64,000 bases of DNA from Inquilinus limosus (GCF_002195995.1 NZ_NHON01000002.1:58064-122063), one strand, 5' to 3'. Counted from the first letter of the stretch, positions 17,010 through 25,845 are shown. Notes: generated by a model from the letters alone, not told the origin. Numbers and translations: made by a program.

Positions 17010-17966
17010 CTAGGCGGCCGGTGATTCCGCCGTGGCGACCGGCGCGCCAGACATGGCGAGGTCGCCTTCAAAGAGGGGGCGCGACTTGCCGATCTCGCTG
17101 GCCAGATAATCGAGGAACACGCGCACCCGGGCCGACTGGCGAAGGTCGGGATGGGTCAGCAGCCAGAGATCGGTGGCGAAATCGGGGACGGGCGGGCCCA
17201 ACCGGACCAGCGTCGGGCGGACATCGCCGATGAAGCAGGGCAGGTGCCCGATGCCGATCCCGCTTTCGACCGCCTCCGCCAGGCCGAGGACCGTGTTGAT
17301 CTTGTACACGACCCGCTCCGGCGCGACGTGCTGCCGGACGAAGCGCACCGCCTTGAGCGCCGCCAGATTGTCGCCGAGCGACACCCAGGGCCGGTCGGCG
17401 AGGTCGCGCAGGGCACGGGTCTCGGGGCGGGGGAAATCGGCCGCCCGTCCATAGAGCGCCCAGGCGATCCGGGCGACGCGTCGCCCCACCAGCGTCTCCG
17501 GCGGGCTGTCCGTGGCCCGGATCGCGACGTCGGCGTCGCGCTTGGACAGGTTCAGGGGCTCGTTGCTGAGCACGACGTCGAGCCGCACGTCGGGGCATTC
17601 GCACTGGAACCGTGCGAAAAGCGGGGTCAACAGATGGATCAGCAAGGAGTCATTGGTGGTGACGCGCAGCTCGCCGGCCGGCGTGATGGTTCGTCCCGCC
17701 ACCTTGCGGGTGAAGCCGGTGATGTCGTCGTCCACGCGGGCGGCCAGCTCCACCATCTCCTCGCCGACCGGGGTCAGGACATAGCCGGAGCGGTGCCGCT
17801 CGAACAGCGTCGCGCCGAGCGCCTGCTCGACCTGCCCGAGGCGGCGGAACACCGTCGAGTGGTTGAGGCCGAGCTGCGCCGCCGCCCCCTGGAGCCCACG
17901 GGCGTCCGCGATGGCCTTGACCAGCCGGAAGTCGTCCCAGGGGATGTTGCTGAAAGGCTCGCCCAT
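17010..17966 (-). CDS. LysR-family transcriptional regulator
   Basis: A 318-residue regulator with an N-terminal winged helix: DDFRLVKAIADARGLQGAAAQLGLNHSTVFRRLGQVEQALGATLFERH. The effector domain includes GELRVTTNDSLLIHLLTPLF, DVAIRATDSPPETLVGR and GIGIGHLPCFIGD. The start at 17966 begins the domain. In the same frame the sequence stays open far upstream, but that is a shadow of the glycosidase-like gene. It is immediately upstream of, and co-oriented with, the hydrolase-XapX-amidohydrolase operon and probably regulates it. Confidence 0.85.
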   Translation of the reverse strand: MGEPFSNIPWDDFRLVKAIADARGLQGAAAQLGLNHSTVFRRLGQVEQALGATLFERHRSGYVLTPVGEEMVELAARVDDDITGFTRKVAGRTITPAGELRVTTNDSLLIHLLTPLFARFQCECPDVRLDVVLSNEPLNLSKRDADVAIRATDSPPETLVGRRVARIAWALYGRAADFPRPETRALRDLADRPWVSLGDNLAALKAVRFVRQHVAPERVVYKINTVLGLAEAVESGIGIGHLPCFIGDVRPTLVRLGPPVPDFATDLWLLTHPDLRQSARVRVFLDYLASEIGKSRPLFEGDLAMSGAPVATAESPAA

Positions 17967-18127
17967 ATCCTCGGTCCTGCAGGCTTCATGGCGGTGATGG
18001 AGACATGCTGATCCTTTCCTGTTCGCAAGGCAAATTGCCTCTCTGCGGGAGAATATTTGCATTGATGCAAGATCTCGGCCGAGTGGCCCGGAAACGACAG
18101 ACAGTTGACCTCGGCCGATTCCGGCGA

Positions 18128-20191
18128 TCACCCCGTCTTGATCCTGACGACCTCGAAGAGCTCGAGCGGCGGCAGGTCGATCAGGAGATCGCCATTCGCC
18201 TCCCGGATCGCCGGGGTCTCGCCCGATACCAGCAGCTCCGGCTCTCGGGACATGCCGGCCCCCTTCAGCCGGAGGCGTCCGCCCGTGATCGTCAGATGCG
18301 GGCCGAACGACTTTCTCCGGGCGCCCGACTGGTTGATGAGATGCACGATCAGGTGGTTGTCGTCGCGGCCGAGGATCAGCTCGACCTGCTCCGGCAGCTC
18401 GGCAAAGAGCCGTTGCCCGGTCAGGGGCCCGATCGCGTCGAGGAAATGATCGCGTATCTGCGTGGTGCCGAACTCGCGATAGGTCCGGCCGATCGTCCAG
18501 GGGATGTGGACAATCGTGCCCTGGCTCGCGGCCCGCACGAGGTCGGGATCGTCGCTGGCGGTATGGCCATAGCACTTCTCCGGCGGCCCGAACGGCGCCT
18601 GCGGCAGCAGCCTGCCGACCTTCTCCACGCCGGGCTTCCAGACGAAGCGGGCGTAGCTGCCATAGACCGGGATGATGGACGGCGCGTACCGATAGTTCCC
18701 GATCTCCGGCTGTTCGCTGGCGGTGACATAGGTCGACCACAGCTCGTCGCCGGATTTCGGCGTGCCGACGCGCATCAGGGCCGGGCTGGCGGCAAGCTCG
18801 ATGCTGCCGTCCTCGGCCACGCCGCTGCTGCCGGTCAGCACGAGATGGCCGCCCCTGCGGACGAAGGCATCGAGGGCTTCGGCGGCCTGCCGGCCGAGCA
18901 CGCCGAGATCGGGCAGGATGACGAGCGCATAACGTTCCAGCGCGCCTTCCTCGGCCATCTTGCCGATCAGATCGGCCGCCAGGACGTCGAACGGCAGATG
19001 CTTCTCCTGCAGCGCCTTGTAGAGGCCGCGGAACTCCTCGACCGAGTCCGCGAAGCCGGGGCTGGCGCTCCGCAGCCGGTCCGGCCGCACGAGCGCGATG
19101 CTGGAGGCCGGCTTCAGCCCGGCATAGAGGTCGCGATGCTCGCGGCGAAACGTCGTGATCGGGCCGGAATGGGCGAGGTTGGCATAGGGGATGCGGCCGG
19201 GCGCGCCCATGATGTAGGTCGAAGGATTGCCGCCGCGCGCGATCGCCTGCAGCAGGTATTGCGCGAAATGCTCCGGCTGCTCGCCCGCCATGCGATAGGG
19301 CATGTCGACGAAGGAGACCGAGTTCACCATCAGCGCGATCTCGGGCATCGCCGTCACATGCGCGCTGACCCATTCCGAGGTGTTGTGGTGCCACAGCTCG
19401 CGGCCGAAGGCGTTGTTGGCCTCGTGGTAGATGATCGGCGCGCCGCGGCCGAGCACGAGGGCCGCATCCGGGCGCCGCGCCGTGATGTGGGCGGCGATCT
19501 TCGAGGTCAGCGTCCTGATCACCTGGCTCGAGAATTTGAGCCATTCCGGATAGGTGGGCGAATCCGGACCGTCCGGCAGCTCCTGCCCGTTGCTGAAGGC
19601 GCGGAAGCCTTCCTGGCATTTCGCGCAGTGGCAGACGCCGTGATAGACGCGGCTGTAGTCGCGCTCGGAGAAGCCGAACCAGTTGAAGAAGAAGCCGTCG
19701 ACCGGGTAGCGGCCGATGATCTCGTCGAGGATCTCGAGCGAGCGGTGCTGGTAATAGTCGGCGGACGGGCAGGTGCTGAACAGCGTGTTGTAGACCTGCG
19801 GCTTCCCGGCCGGCGAGACGAACAGCCACTCCGGGTGCTCGCGCGCGATGCGTGCGGAGACCTTGGAGAAATCCAGCCGCGAGAGCACCCGGATGCCGCG
19901 GCGGTGCGCGGCCGCCACGGCATCGCCGATCAGGTCACCCGAGGGCCGGTCGGCGAGGAACGGGCTGCGCGTCTGGAACGGCAGCTCGGTCGGGTAGAAG
20001 GACGCGATGCCCCCCGTGTTGATCAGCCAGGTATCGGCGCCGTAGCCCTCGATGACGTCCAGCGCCGTCTCGACGTCCATGACCGCATCGATTTCCTGGA
20101 GGTTGGTCTGGAACACCGAGAAGGGCCGGCGCCACCAGCCCCGGTCTCCAGGGACGTCGACGGTGGGTTTCGCTTCATGATCGAGGGGCAT
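18128..20191 (-). CDS. Glycosidase-like protein with beta-galactosidase trimerisation-type domain
   Basis: A 687-residue cytoplasmic protein without signal peptide. The N-terminal half is a TIM-barrel glycosidase-like region: TWLINTGGIASFYPTELPFQ, IRVLSRLDFSKV, EILDEIIGRYPVDGFFFNWFGFSERDYSRVYHG, followed by the cysteine cluster CHCAKCQEGF. From about residue 360 a glutamine-amidotransferase-like domain (LGVLGRQAAEALDAFVRRGGHLVLTG) resembles beta-galactosidase trimerisation domains. Such proteins are usually grouped as putative glycosyl hydrolases and are linked to sugar ABC importers, as here. It probably cleaves an imported oligosaccharide or glycoside (inference). I cannot point to a proven acid/base pair. 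Confidence 0.7.
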   Translation of the reverse strand: MPLDHEAKPTVDVPGDRGWWRRPFSVFQTNLQEIDAVMDVETALDVIEGYGADTWLINTGGIASFYPTELPFQTRSPFLADRPSGDLIGDAVAAAHRRGIRVLSRLDFSKVSARIAREHPEWLFVSPAGKPQVYNTLFSTCPSADYYQHRSLEILDEIIGRYPVDGFFFNWFGFSERDYSRVYHGVCHCAKCQEGFRAFSNGQELPDGPDSPTYPEWLKFSSQVIRTLTSKIAAHITARRPDAALVLGRGAPIIYHEANNAFGRELWHHNTSEWVSAHVTAMPEIALMVNSVSFVDMPYRMAGEQPEHFAQYLLQAIARGGNPSTYIMGAPGRIPYANLAHSGPITTFRREHRDLYAGLKPASSIALVRPDRLRSASPGFADSVEEFRGLYKALQEKHLPFDVLAADLIGKMAEEGALERYALVILPDLGVLGRQAAEALDAFVRRGGHLVLTGSSGVAEDGSIELAASPALMRVGTPKSGDELWSTYVTASEQPEIGNYRYAPSIIPVYGSYARFVWKPGVEKVGRLLPQAPFGPPEKCYGHTASDDPDLVRAASQGTIVHIPWTIGRTYREFGTTQIRDHFLDAIGPLTGQRLFAELPEQVELILGRDDNHLIVHLINQSGARRKSFGPHLTITGGRLRLKGAGMSREPELLVSGETPAIREANGDLLIDLPPLELFEVVRIKTG

Positions 20192-20253
20192 AGGGCGCGT
20201 CTCCTAGCTGCATTCGGGTGGAAGCCGACGGAATGTCGTCGAGCGTTTTCACG

Positions 20254-20281
20254 TTGCCTCTCCCGCAAGCGGGAGAGGCAA
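20254..20281. repeat. Perfect 13-bp inverted repeat between operon genes
   Basis: TTGCCTCTCCCGC is followed by AA and its exact reverse complement. It lies in the 185-bp gap between the binding-protein gene and the glycosidase-like gene, both on the minus strand. Neither side has a T-run, so it is not a standard intrinsic terminator; it resembles the CTCTCCC/GGGAGAG palindromes of alphaproteobacterial intergenic mosaic elements. It could stabilise the upstream message or dampen readthrough. Confidence 0.6.
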
Positions 20282-20376
20282 GAAACTCACCGCTTTCGTT
20301 CAATCGGGATGATCCGATCTCGCCTAAGCTCATCCAGCTTTATGGGGGCTCTGTGGGACTCGGTTGGTTTGGTCAC

Positions 20377-21675
20377 TCAGGCCCGCCGCATCAGGGCATG
20401 GCCTTGATCGATGAAGGCCTGGGCGGCCTCCTGGACAGAGGATTTGCCGAAGCCGACATCCTCGTTCACCCGGCGCATCAGGTCTTCGATGGCGCGTCCG
20501 GCCTTCTGTGGCGGGGGCGCCGGCAGCGCCTTGGGCAGCGCGGCCTGGCTGTATCTGAGAACGCGCTGATCGACCGGCGCGAGATCCTCGAGCTCCAGCA
20601 CCGCCTCGAGCGCGGGCCTGGAGGCGGGCGGTCCGCTGATCAGGCCGAGGATCCTGGCCGATTCCGGATCGCTCACGAACCAGTCGATGACCTTGACGGC
20701 CGCTTCCTTGCTGCCGCTCTTGGCGTAGAGGCAGAGCGAGCTGGTCGGCTGCGGGTAGTATCCGGGGCTGGCCCCGGCGCCGGCCGAGGGCGGGGTGGTG
20801 ATCGCGAGCGTGTCCTTCGTCAGGGCCTGATATCCGCCGGCGAGATCCTGCGAGGCGATCGGGGCGAAGACCGCCTTGCCCTTGACCAGCGGGCTGTTCG
20901 GCCATTCGGTGCCGGTGAACTGGGCCTGGAGGTCGGCCGGCACCGCGCCGCCGCTCTTGCGCATCTTGTCCCAATAGTCGAGCCACTGGGCGACGTCGTC
21001 GACGGTGACGGCCAGTGTCTTCCCGTCATAGAGCGACCGGCCCTGGCTCATCAGATACATCTGGAAGGCGTCGAGCCTGGCGGCGCCGTCGTGGCTGCCA
21101 TGGATCTGCGGGTCGGCGCGATGGATCTCCGCGCAGAATTTCGCGAACTCCTCATAGCTCCAGGCGGCCGGCGGCTCGCCGATGCCGAGGCGCTGCAACG
21201 TGGACATGTTGCAGGCGAGGCCCTGGATGCTGACGGCGATCGGCACGCCGTAGATCCTGCCGTTCAGCCGGCCGAGATCGAGCACGGTCGTGTCGAACAG
21301 GTCGGCTCTGAAGAGGGACGGGACGAAATCGTCGAGCGGGGCGAGGGCGCCGCGAGGGGCGTATTGCGCCAGGTCGGCCTGGCCGAGCGTGATGACGTCG
21401 GGCGCGTTGCCCCCGGCGACCATGGCCGCGATCTTGTCCGGCCACGAGGCGCTCGGCACGCCCTCGAAGGTGACGGGCGTGTCGGGATGAAGCTCGTTGA
21501 ACCTGGCGATCGATCGGCCGCGGGTCTCGAGCTTCTGCGCGTTGCCGAAGATGCCGAAGCGGACCGGCGCGGTGTCGGCCCCGGACGACCGGCTGCCGAA
21601 GGCGGCGAGCCCGCCGAGCGCGGCGCCGCCGAGGAGCAGGGTCCGTCTGCTCATCGCGGTGTCGATCGTGGTCAT
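20377..21675 (-). CDS. Sugar-type ABC transporter substrate-binding protein, Tat-exported
   Basis: A 432-residue family-1 solute-binding protein. MSRRTLLLGGAALGGLAAFG is a twin-arginine signal. The mature part shows the expected pattern: RFNELHPDTPVTFEGVPSASWPDKIAAMVAGGNAPDVITLG, then YGVPIAVSIQGLACNMSTLQRLGI. It captures a sugar or oligosaccharide in the periplasm for the two permeases encoded just upstream. The start at 21675 or the ATG at 21654 are both possible. The gap of 92 bp from the second permease gene is compatible with one operon. Confidence 0.88.
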   Translation of the reverse strand: MTTIDTAMSRRTLLLGGAALGGLAAFGSRSSGADTAPVRFGIFGNAQKLETRGRSIARFNELHPDTPVTFEGVPSASWPDKIAAMVAGGNAPDVITLGQADLAQYAPRGALAPLDDFVPSLFRADLFDTTVLDLGRLNGRIYGVPIAVSIQGLACNMSTLQRLGIGEPPAAWSYEEFAKFCAEIHRADPQIHGSHDGAARLDAFQMYLMSQGRSLYDGKTLAVTVDDVAQWLDYWDKMRKSGGAVPADLQAQFTGTEWPNSPLVKGKAVFAPIASQDLAGGYQALTKDTLAITTPPSAGAGASPGYYPQPTSSLCLYAKSGSKEAAVKVIDWFVSDPESARILGLISGPPASRPALEAVLELEDLAPVDQRVLRYSQAALPKALPAPPPQKAGRAIEDLMRRVNEDVGFGKSSVQEAAQAFIDQGHALMRRA

Positions 21676-21767
21676 TGTGCTGTTCCTCCTCCCTGGTTCC
21701 GGGCCGCGCCGTTCGCGGCGGCGGCGTGCCCTGCGTGGACGGATGGGCGTGCGGCGGACGCGCCGGC

Positions 21768-22652
21768 CTATCCCTTGATCCCGGACGTGCTGATCCCCTC
21801 GACCAGCCGGCGCTGGAAGACGAGGAAGACGACGAAGGTCGGGACGAGGCTGAGGACCGACATCGCCAGCAGCTGCGCATAGGCGCCGCCGGACGAGTCG
21901 ACGAGGCTGCGCAGCGCGACCGGCACCGTCAGCGATTCCGGCGAGGTCAGGTAGATCAGCTGCGAGAAGAAGTCGTTATAGGTCCAGATGAAGGTGAAGA
22001 TGATCGTCGTGATGATTGCCGGCCGCAGCAGCGGGAAGATGATGTGCCGGAACAGCGCGAAGGTGCCGCAGCCGTCGATGGTCGCCGCCTCGTCCAGCTC
22101 GCGCGGGATCGTGCGGATGAACTGGACCATCAGGAAGATGAAGAACGCGTCGGTCGCCAGGAACTTCGGCACGATCAGCGGAAGGGTGGTGTTCACCCAG
22201 TCGAGGCCGACATAGAGGACGTATTGCGGAATCAGGAGGGCGTGCGACGGCAGCATCAGCGTCAGCAGCATGATGGTGAACAGCACGCCCTTCAGCGGAA
22301 ATCTCAGCCTGGCGAAGGCGAAGGCCACCAGCGAGCAGGCGAACACATTGCCGATCACCGCCCCGAGGCAGATGGCGAAGGAGTTGATGAAGTAGCGGGT
22401 GAAGCTGGGCGTGGCTGCCGTCCAGCCCTGAATGTAGTTGTCGAGATCGAGCCGCGTCGGCAATGCGGCCGGGTTCGAGAAGATCTCCTGGTCGGACTTG
22501 AACGAGCTCAGCACCATCCAGATCAGGGGATAGATCATCGCCAGCGCGCCGATCACGAGCACGGCATAGACAGCCCATCCCGCACGGCCTCGCCGGTTTT
22601 GCTTGATATTGCCTTTCGGCGCGAGGCCCAGCTCCAGCGCAGCCATCGTCAT
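21768..22652 (-). CDS. Sugar-type ABC transporter permease, MalG-like
   Basis: A 294-residue inner-membrane protein with six helices. The EAA loop ELDEAATIDGCGTFALFRHIIFPLLRPAI contacts the ATPase. Other family stretches are LSSFKSDQEIFSNPAALP and the C-terminal LVEGISTSGIKG. The start overlaps the stop codon of the preceding permease gene (ATGA). It pairs with that permease to form the channel of the importer. No ATPase gene occurs in this locus, so an unlinked MsmX/UgpC-like ATPase is probably shared (inference). Confidence 0.9.
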   Translation of the reverse strand: MTMAALELGLAPKGNIKQNRRGRAGWAVYAVLVIGALAMIYPLIWMVLSSFKSDQEIFSNPAALPTRLDLDNYIQGWTAATPSFTRYFINSFAICLGAVIGNVFACSLVAFAFARLRFPLKGVLFTIMLLTLMLPSHALLIPQYVLYVGLDWVNTTLPLIVPKFLATDAFFIFLMVQFIRTIPRELDEAATIDGCGTFALFRHIIFPLLRPAIITTIIFTFIWTYNDFFSQLIYLTSPESLTVPVALRSLVDSSGGAYAQLLAMSVLSLVPTFVVFLVFQRRLVEGISTSGIKG

Positions 22653-23647
22653 TGATCTCCGTAGAAGACCCAGCGCCGGGAGAAGGCGAAGTTGATCGCC
22701 GTGAAGAACGCGATCACCACCAGCAGGACCCAGGCCATGGCCGAGGCGTAGCCCATGTGAAAGCTGGTGAACCCCTCCTGGTACAGGTAGAGCGTGTAGA
22801 ACAGGGTCGAATCCGACGGGCCACCGGTGCCGCCGCTGACGATGTAGGCGGAGGTGAAGGCCTGGAAGGAATGGATGATCCCCATCACCAGGTTGAAGAA
22901 GATCACCGGCGTGATCATCGGCAGCGTGATGTGCCGGAACTGCCTCCAGCGGCCGGCGCCGTCGATCTCCGCGGCGTCGTAGAGCTCCTGCGGCACCTGC
23001 TTCAGCCCGGCGAGGAAGATGACCATCGCCGACCCGAACTGCCAGGCGTGCAGCAGGATCAGCGTGTAGAGCGCGTATCGCGGATTGGAGATCCAGTTCG
23101 GCGCGTCGATCCCGAACAGGCCGAGGGCCTGGTTGACCACGCCGCCGTCGCCGAAGAGCTGGCGCCACATCACGGCGACGGCGACGCTGCCGCCGAGCAG
23201 CGACGGCAGGTAGTAGATCCCGCGGAAGACGCCGAGCGCCCGGACCTTCTGGTTCAGCAGGATGGCGACCAGCAGCGCGAAGGCGAGGTGCAGCGGCACG
23301 CCCAGGAAGACGTAGATGAAGGTCACCGTGAACGCGCCGAGATAGCGCGGATCGTAGGTGAAGAGGTCGATGTAGTTGGCGAGCCCGACCCAGTTCGGGC
23401 TGCCGAGCAGATCGAAATCGGTGAAGGACAGATAGAGCGAGGCCGCAAGCGGGCCGGCCGTCAGGATGAGGAGGCCTGCGAACCACGGCAGCAGGAAGAG
23501 GTAGGCTTCGTATTGCTGCCGCGCCGCCCGCCTGCGCTTCAGCGGCCTGGCCATCCGCTTTGCGGTCGGCTTCGAGGCCGTCGTCCGGTCATCCGGAATG
23601 GACCGCGAGGCGGGAGGCGGGGCCTCCATGCTCGCGGCGTCAGACAT
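22649..23647 (-). CDS. Sugar-type ABC transporter permease, MalF/UgpA-like
   Basis: A 332-residue protein with a charged, Pro-rich N-terminal tail of about 45 residues and then six helices, beginning YEAYLFLLPWFAGLLILTAGPLAASLYLSFTDFD. The EAA loop is VPQELYDAAEIDGAGRWRQFRHITLPMITPV. The start at 23647 (MSDAASMEAPP) is chosen because the longer reading has no family support; internal ATGs at MEAPPP and MARPLK are alternatives. It is the first gene of the transport operon, 239 bp downstream of the GntR regulator gene. Confidence 0.88.
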   Translation of the reverse strand: MSDAASMEAPPPASRSIPDDRTTASKPTAKRMARPLKRRRAARQQYEAYLFLLPWFAGLLILTAGPLAASLYLSFTDFDLLGSPNWVGLANYIDLFTYDPRYLGAFTVTFIYVFLGVPLHLAFALLVAILLNQKVRALGVFRGIYYLPSLLGGSVAVAVMWRQLFGDGGVVNQALGLFGIDAPNWISNPRYALYTLILLHAWQFGSAMVIFLAGLKQVPQELYDAAEIDGAGRWRQFRHITLPMITPVIFFNLVMGIIHSFQAFTSAYIVSGGTGGPSDSTLFYTLYLYQEGFTSFHMGYASAMAWVLLVVIAFFTAINFAFSRRWVFYGDQ

Positions 23648-23886
23648 TCCGGGCCTCAAGGACGGCGGCTGGCCGGCTGCGGAAACCCGGCGTCGATGGC
23701 AAGGGCATCGCTGTCCTCCCTGCGGCGCGGCCTGCTTCGGCGCCCGGGCTTCCAGGCACATGCGGCCGTCTGATGGCGGGGAGACTAGAACACGGGGCAG
23801 CGAACTGTGAAGTAGAAAATCAAATTTATGTACGATTGATATTTATCGATGTGCGGACGTGAATTCTCTGCCGCCGACGGGGGCCT

Positions 23887-24687
23887 CTATCGCTGCACTC
23901 GATCGCGCCTCATGCGGCCGAGAAACAGCGCGCGGGAATGGGAGATGTGCCGCCCCATCGCGGCGGCCGCGGCGTCCGGATCACCCCGACGGACCGCCTC
24001 GACCACCTCCCAATGCTCCGCGGTGGAGCGATGCATGTTGGCGAGGGTCAGCGGATTCCGACGTGAAAGGGCCCGGATCCAGGCGCTGTGCCGCTTCATC
24101 AGCGTCGCGGCCTCGACGTTGTGATGATGCTCGATCATGAGGTCATGGAAGGCGACGTTGGCGCGGTGATAGGCGGGGTAATCGGCCGCGTCGACGGCGC
24201 TCTGGCAGGCCTGCTGCAGCGCCTCCAGCGCGGCGACGTCCTCGTTGCTGGCGAACTCGGCGAAGCCGCGGACGAGATAGGGTTCGATCAGGTCGCGGAT
24301 GTCGAAGATGTTGCGGATGAAGTCCTCGTCGATGGCGCGGACGCGCGCGCCCCGGTTGGGGCTGATGATGACGAGGCCCTCGCCCTCGAGGCCCTGCAGC
24401 GCTTCGCGTGCGGGATTGGTGCTGGTGGCGTAGCGCGCGGCGATCTCGCTGACCTTGATCCGCGACCCGGCCGGAATGCGGCCCTCGAGGATGTCGTCGC
24501 GCAGGAGCTGCTGCAGCCGCCCGTATCCGGGCTCGCGCTTCGGCGGCTTCGGCACGGCCGGCGTGCCCTTGCGCGGCCGGCCGCGCGGCCGCTTGACCTG
24601 ACTGCCGGGCTCCAGCGTCCGGGCGTCGGGCCGGGCGTCGGGCCGGGCGTCGGGATCGATCCCGTCCAAATCCACCTCACCGCTCAT
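23887..24687 (-). CDS. GntR-family (FCD) transcriptional regulator with AT-hook-like N-terminal extension
   Basis: A 266-residue regulator with the GntR winged helix at about residues 52-115 (LRDDILEGRIPAGSRIKVSEIAARYATSTNPAREAL) and a C-terminal FCD ligand domain with the conserved metal-ligand histidines in HRANVAFHDLMIEHH and MGRHISHSRALFLG. The first 50 residues are unusual. They have an R-P-D-A repeat (three copies, encoded by a 12-bp tandem repeat at 24621-24654), then KRPRGRPRKG, which matches the AT-hook core R-G-R-P. It is co-oriented with the transport operon and divergent from the 2-hydroxyacid dehydrogenase across an AT-rich region, so it probably controls both. Confidence 0.87.
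   Translation of the reverse strand: MSGEVDLDGIDPDARPDARPDARTLEPGSQVKRPRGRPRKGTPAVPKPPKREPGYGRLQQLLRDDILEGRIPAGSRIKVSEIAARYATSTNPAREALQGLEGEGLVIISPNRGARVRAIDEDFIRNIFDIRDLIEPYLVRGFAEFASNEDVAALEALQQACQSAVDAADYPAYHRANVAFHDLMIEHHHNVEAATLMKRHSAWIRALSRRNPLTLANMHRSTAEHWEVVEAVRRGDPDAAAAAMGRHISHSRALFLGRMRRDRVQR
24621..24654. repeat. 12-bp tandem repeat inside the GntR gene
   Basis: The unit GGGCGTCGGGCC occurs at 24621-24632 and 24633-24644 and again nearly complete at 24645-24654. It encodes a repeated R-P-D-A in the N-terminal extension of the regulator. Copy number could vary by slippage without breaking the frame, because the unit is four codons long. Confidence 0.75.
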
Positions 24688-24849
24688 CTCGATCCATTCC
24701 TAGCAGACGCCGGCCCCGAGCGACAGGGCAGAGGAGGAGATACTGGAGGTATAATTTCATATAATACATAAAGATTAATTTATCGTGTGGCCCGGGAATT
24801 CGAGATAGGGTCGGGTGATGGTCCGTCCCATACGAAGCGGAGGAAGCGC

Positions 24850-25845
24850 ATGGCCGAACGGGTGGTGATGGTCGACACCGAAACGTCCTTCAAGGGCGCG
24901 CATTGGGATCGGCTGGCGGAAGCGGTCCGGCCGGACCGCCTGGTCGCCGTATCGTCGCGGGACACGGCGGCCGTCGAGGCGGCGTTGGAGGAGGCCGAGA
25001 TCGCCATCCTCGCCGGCGACCTCGACCGGCGGCATCTGGCGGCGCCGAGGCTCAGATGGGTGCATTGCGACCATGCCGGGCTCACCAGATCCGCCCGTCC
25101 GGAGGTCTTCGAACGCGGCCTGATCGTGACCGGCTCCGCCGGGCGCTCGGGACCGGCGCTGGCCGAGCACGTGCTGATGTTCAGCCTGATGCTCGGCTAT
25201 CGTTATCCGGATGTCTACGAAGCCCAGAAGCGGCATGAATGGCTGCGCACGCCCGAGATGGGCGGCCTGCGCGCCCTGTGCGGCCGGACCATCGGGATCA
25301 TCGGGATGGGCCATACGGGGCGGGAACTCGCGACACGCGCCAAGGCGTTTGGAATGCGGGTGCTCGGCTATCGCCGCCGCGACCTGCCGAACCCGCCCGG
25401 GGTCGACCGGATGTTCTCGGCGGACCGAGGCGAGACCATCGATCCGATCCTGGACGAGGCCGACATTCTCGCTCTCGTCATCAACCTGTCGGACGCGACG
25501 CACCACCTGATCGACGACCGGGCCATCCGGCGCATGAAGCCGAGCGCCATCATCGTCAACCTGTCGCGGGGCGGCGTCATCGACCAGGCGGCCCTGATCG
25601 CGGCCCTGCGGGAGAAGCGGCTCGCCGGCGCCGGGCTGGACGTCACCGACCCCGAGCCGCCGGTTGCCGACGATCCCGTCTGGGACACGCCCAACCTGCT
25701 GATCACGCCCCATTTCACGGCCGCGCTGCCCGACAGGACCGAACGGTCGCTGGACGTCATCATCGAGAATCTCCGCCGCTACCGGGCGGGGCAGCCGCTG
25801 CTCAATCGCGTCACCGAAGAGGACGTCTGGACGAGGGAGATGTAG
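24850..25845 (+). CDS. D-isomer-specific 2-hydroxyacid dehydrogenase
   Basis: A 331-residue NAD-dependent dehydrogenase. The nucleotide-binding loop is IGIIGMGHTGRELATRAK (about 148-165). The catalytic Arg240 lies in VNLSRGGVID, Glu269 in DVTDPEPP and His288 in LLITPHFTA, the full Arg-Glu-His set of the family. The start at 24850 has GCGGAGGAAGC ahead of it and gives normal length; a longer reading from 24787 has no ribosome site. It reduces a 2-keto acid or oxidises a D-2-hydroxy acid in the cytoplasm. It is divergent from the GntR gene and probably processes a product of the adjacent sugar locus (inference). Confidence 0.88.
   Translation: MAERVVMVDTETSFKGAHWDRLAEAVRPDRLVAVSSRDTAAVEAALEEAEIAILAGDLDRRHLAAPRLRWVHCDHAGLTRSARPEVFERGLIVTGSAGRSGPALAEHVLMFSLMLGYRYPDVYEAQKRHEWLRTPEMGGLRALCGRTIGIIGMGHTGRELATRAKAFGMRVLGYRRRDLPNPPGVDRMFSADRGETIDPILDEADILALVINLSDATHHLIDDRAIRRMKPSAIIVNLSRGGVIDQAALIAALREKRLAGAGLDVTDPEPPVADDPVWDTPNLLITPHFTAALPDRTERSLDVIIENLRRYRAGQPLLNRVTEEDVWTREM

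Noticed and set aside
17010-19829. A 939-residue minus-strand frame that appears to fuse a LysR protein to a long N-terminal part
   Set aside because: The part upstream of 17966 is an out-of-frame reading of the glycosidase-like gene. The LysR domain starts normally at 17966.
20254-20281. Intrinsic terminator at the 13-bp inverted repeat
   Set aside because: Neither strand has a T-run after the stem and the loop is only two bases, so it is listed as a repeat instead.
24621-24654. CRISPR or satellite-like array at the GGGCGTCGGGCC repeats
   Set aside because: There are fewer than three full units of 12 bp with no spacers, and they lie in frame inside a GntR gene.
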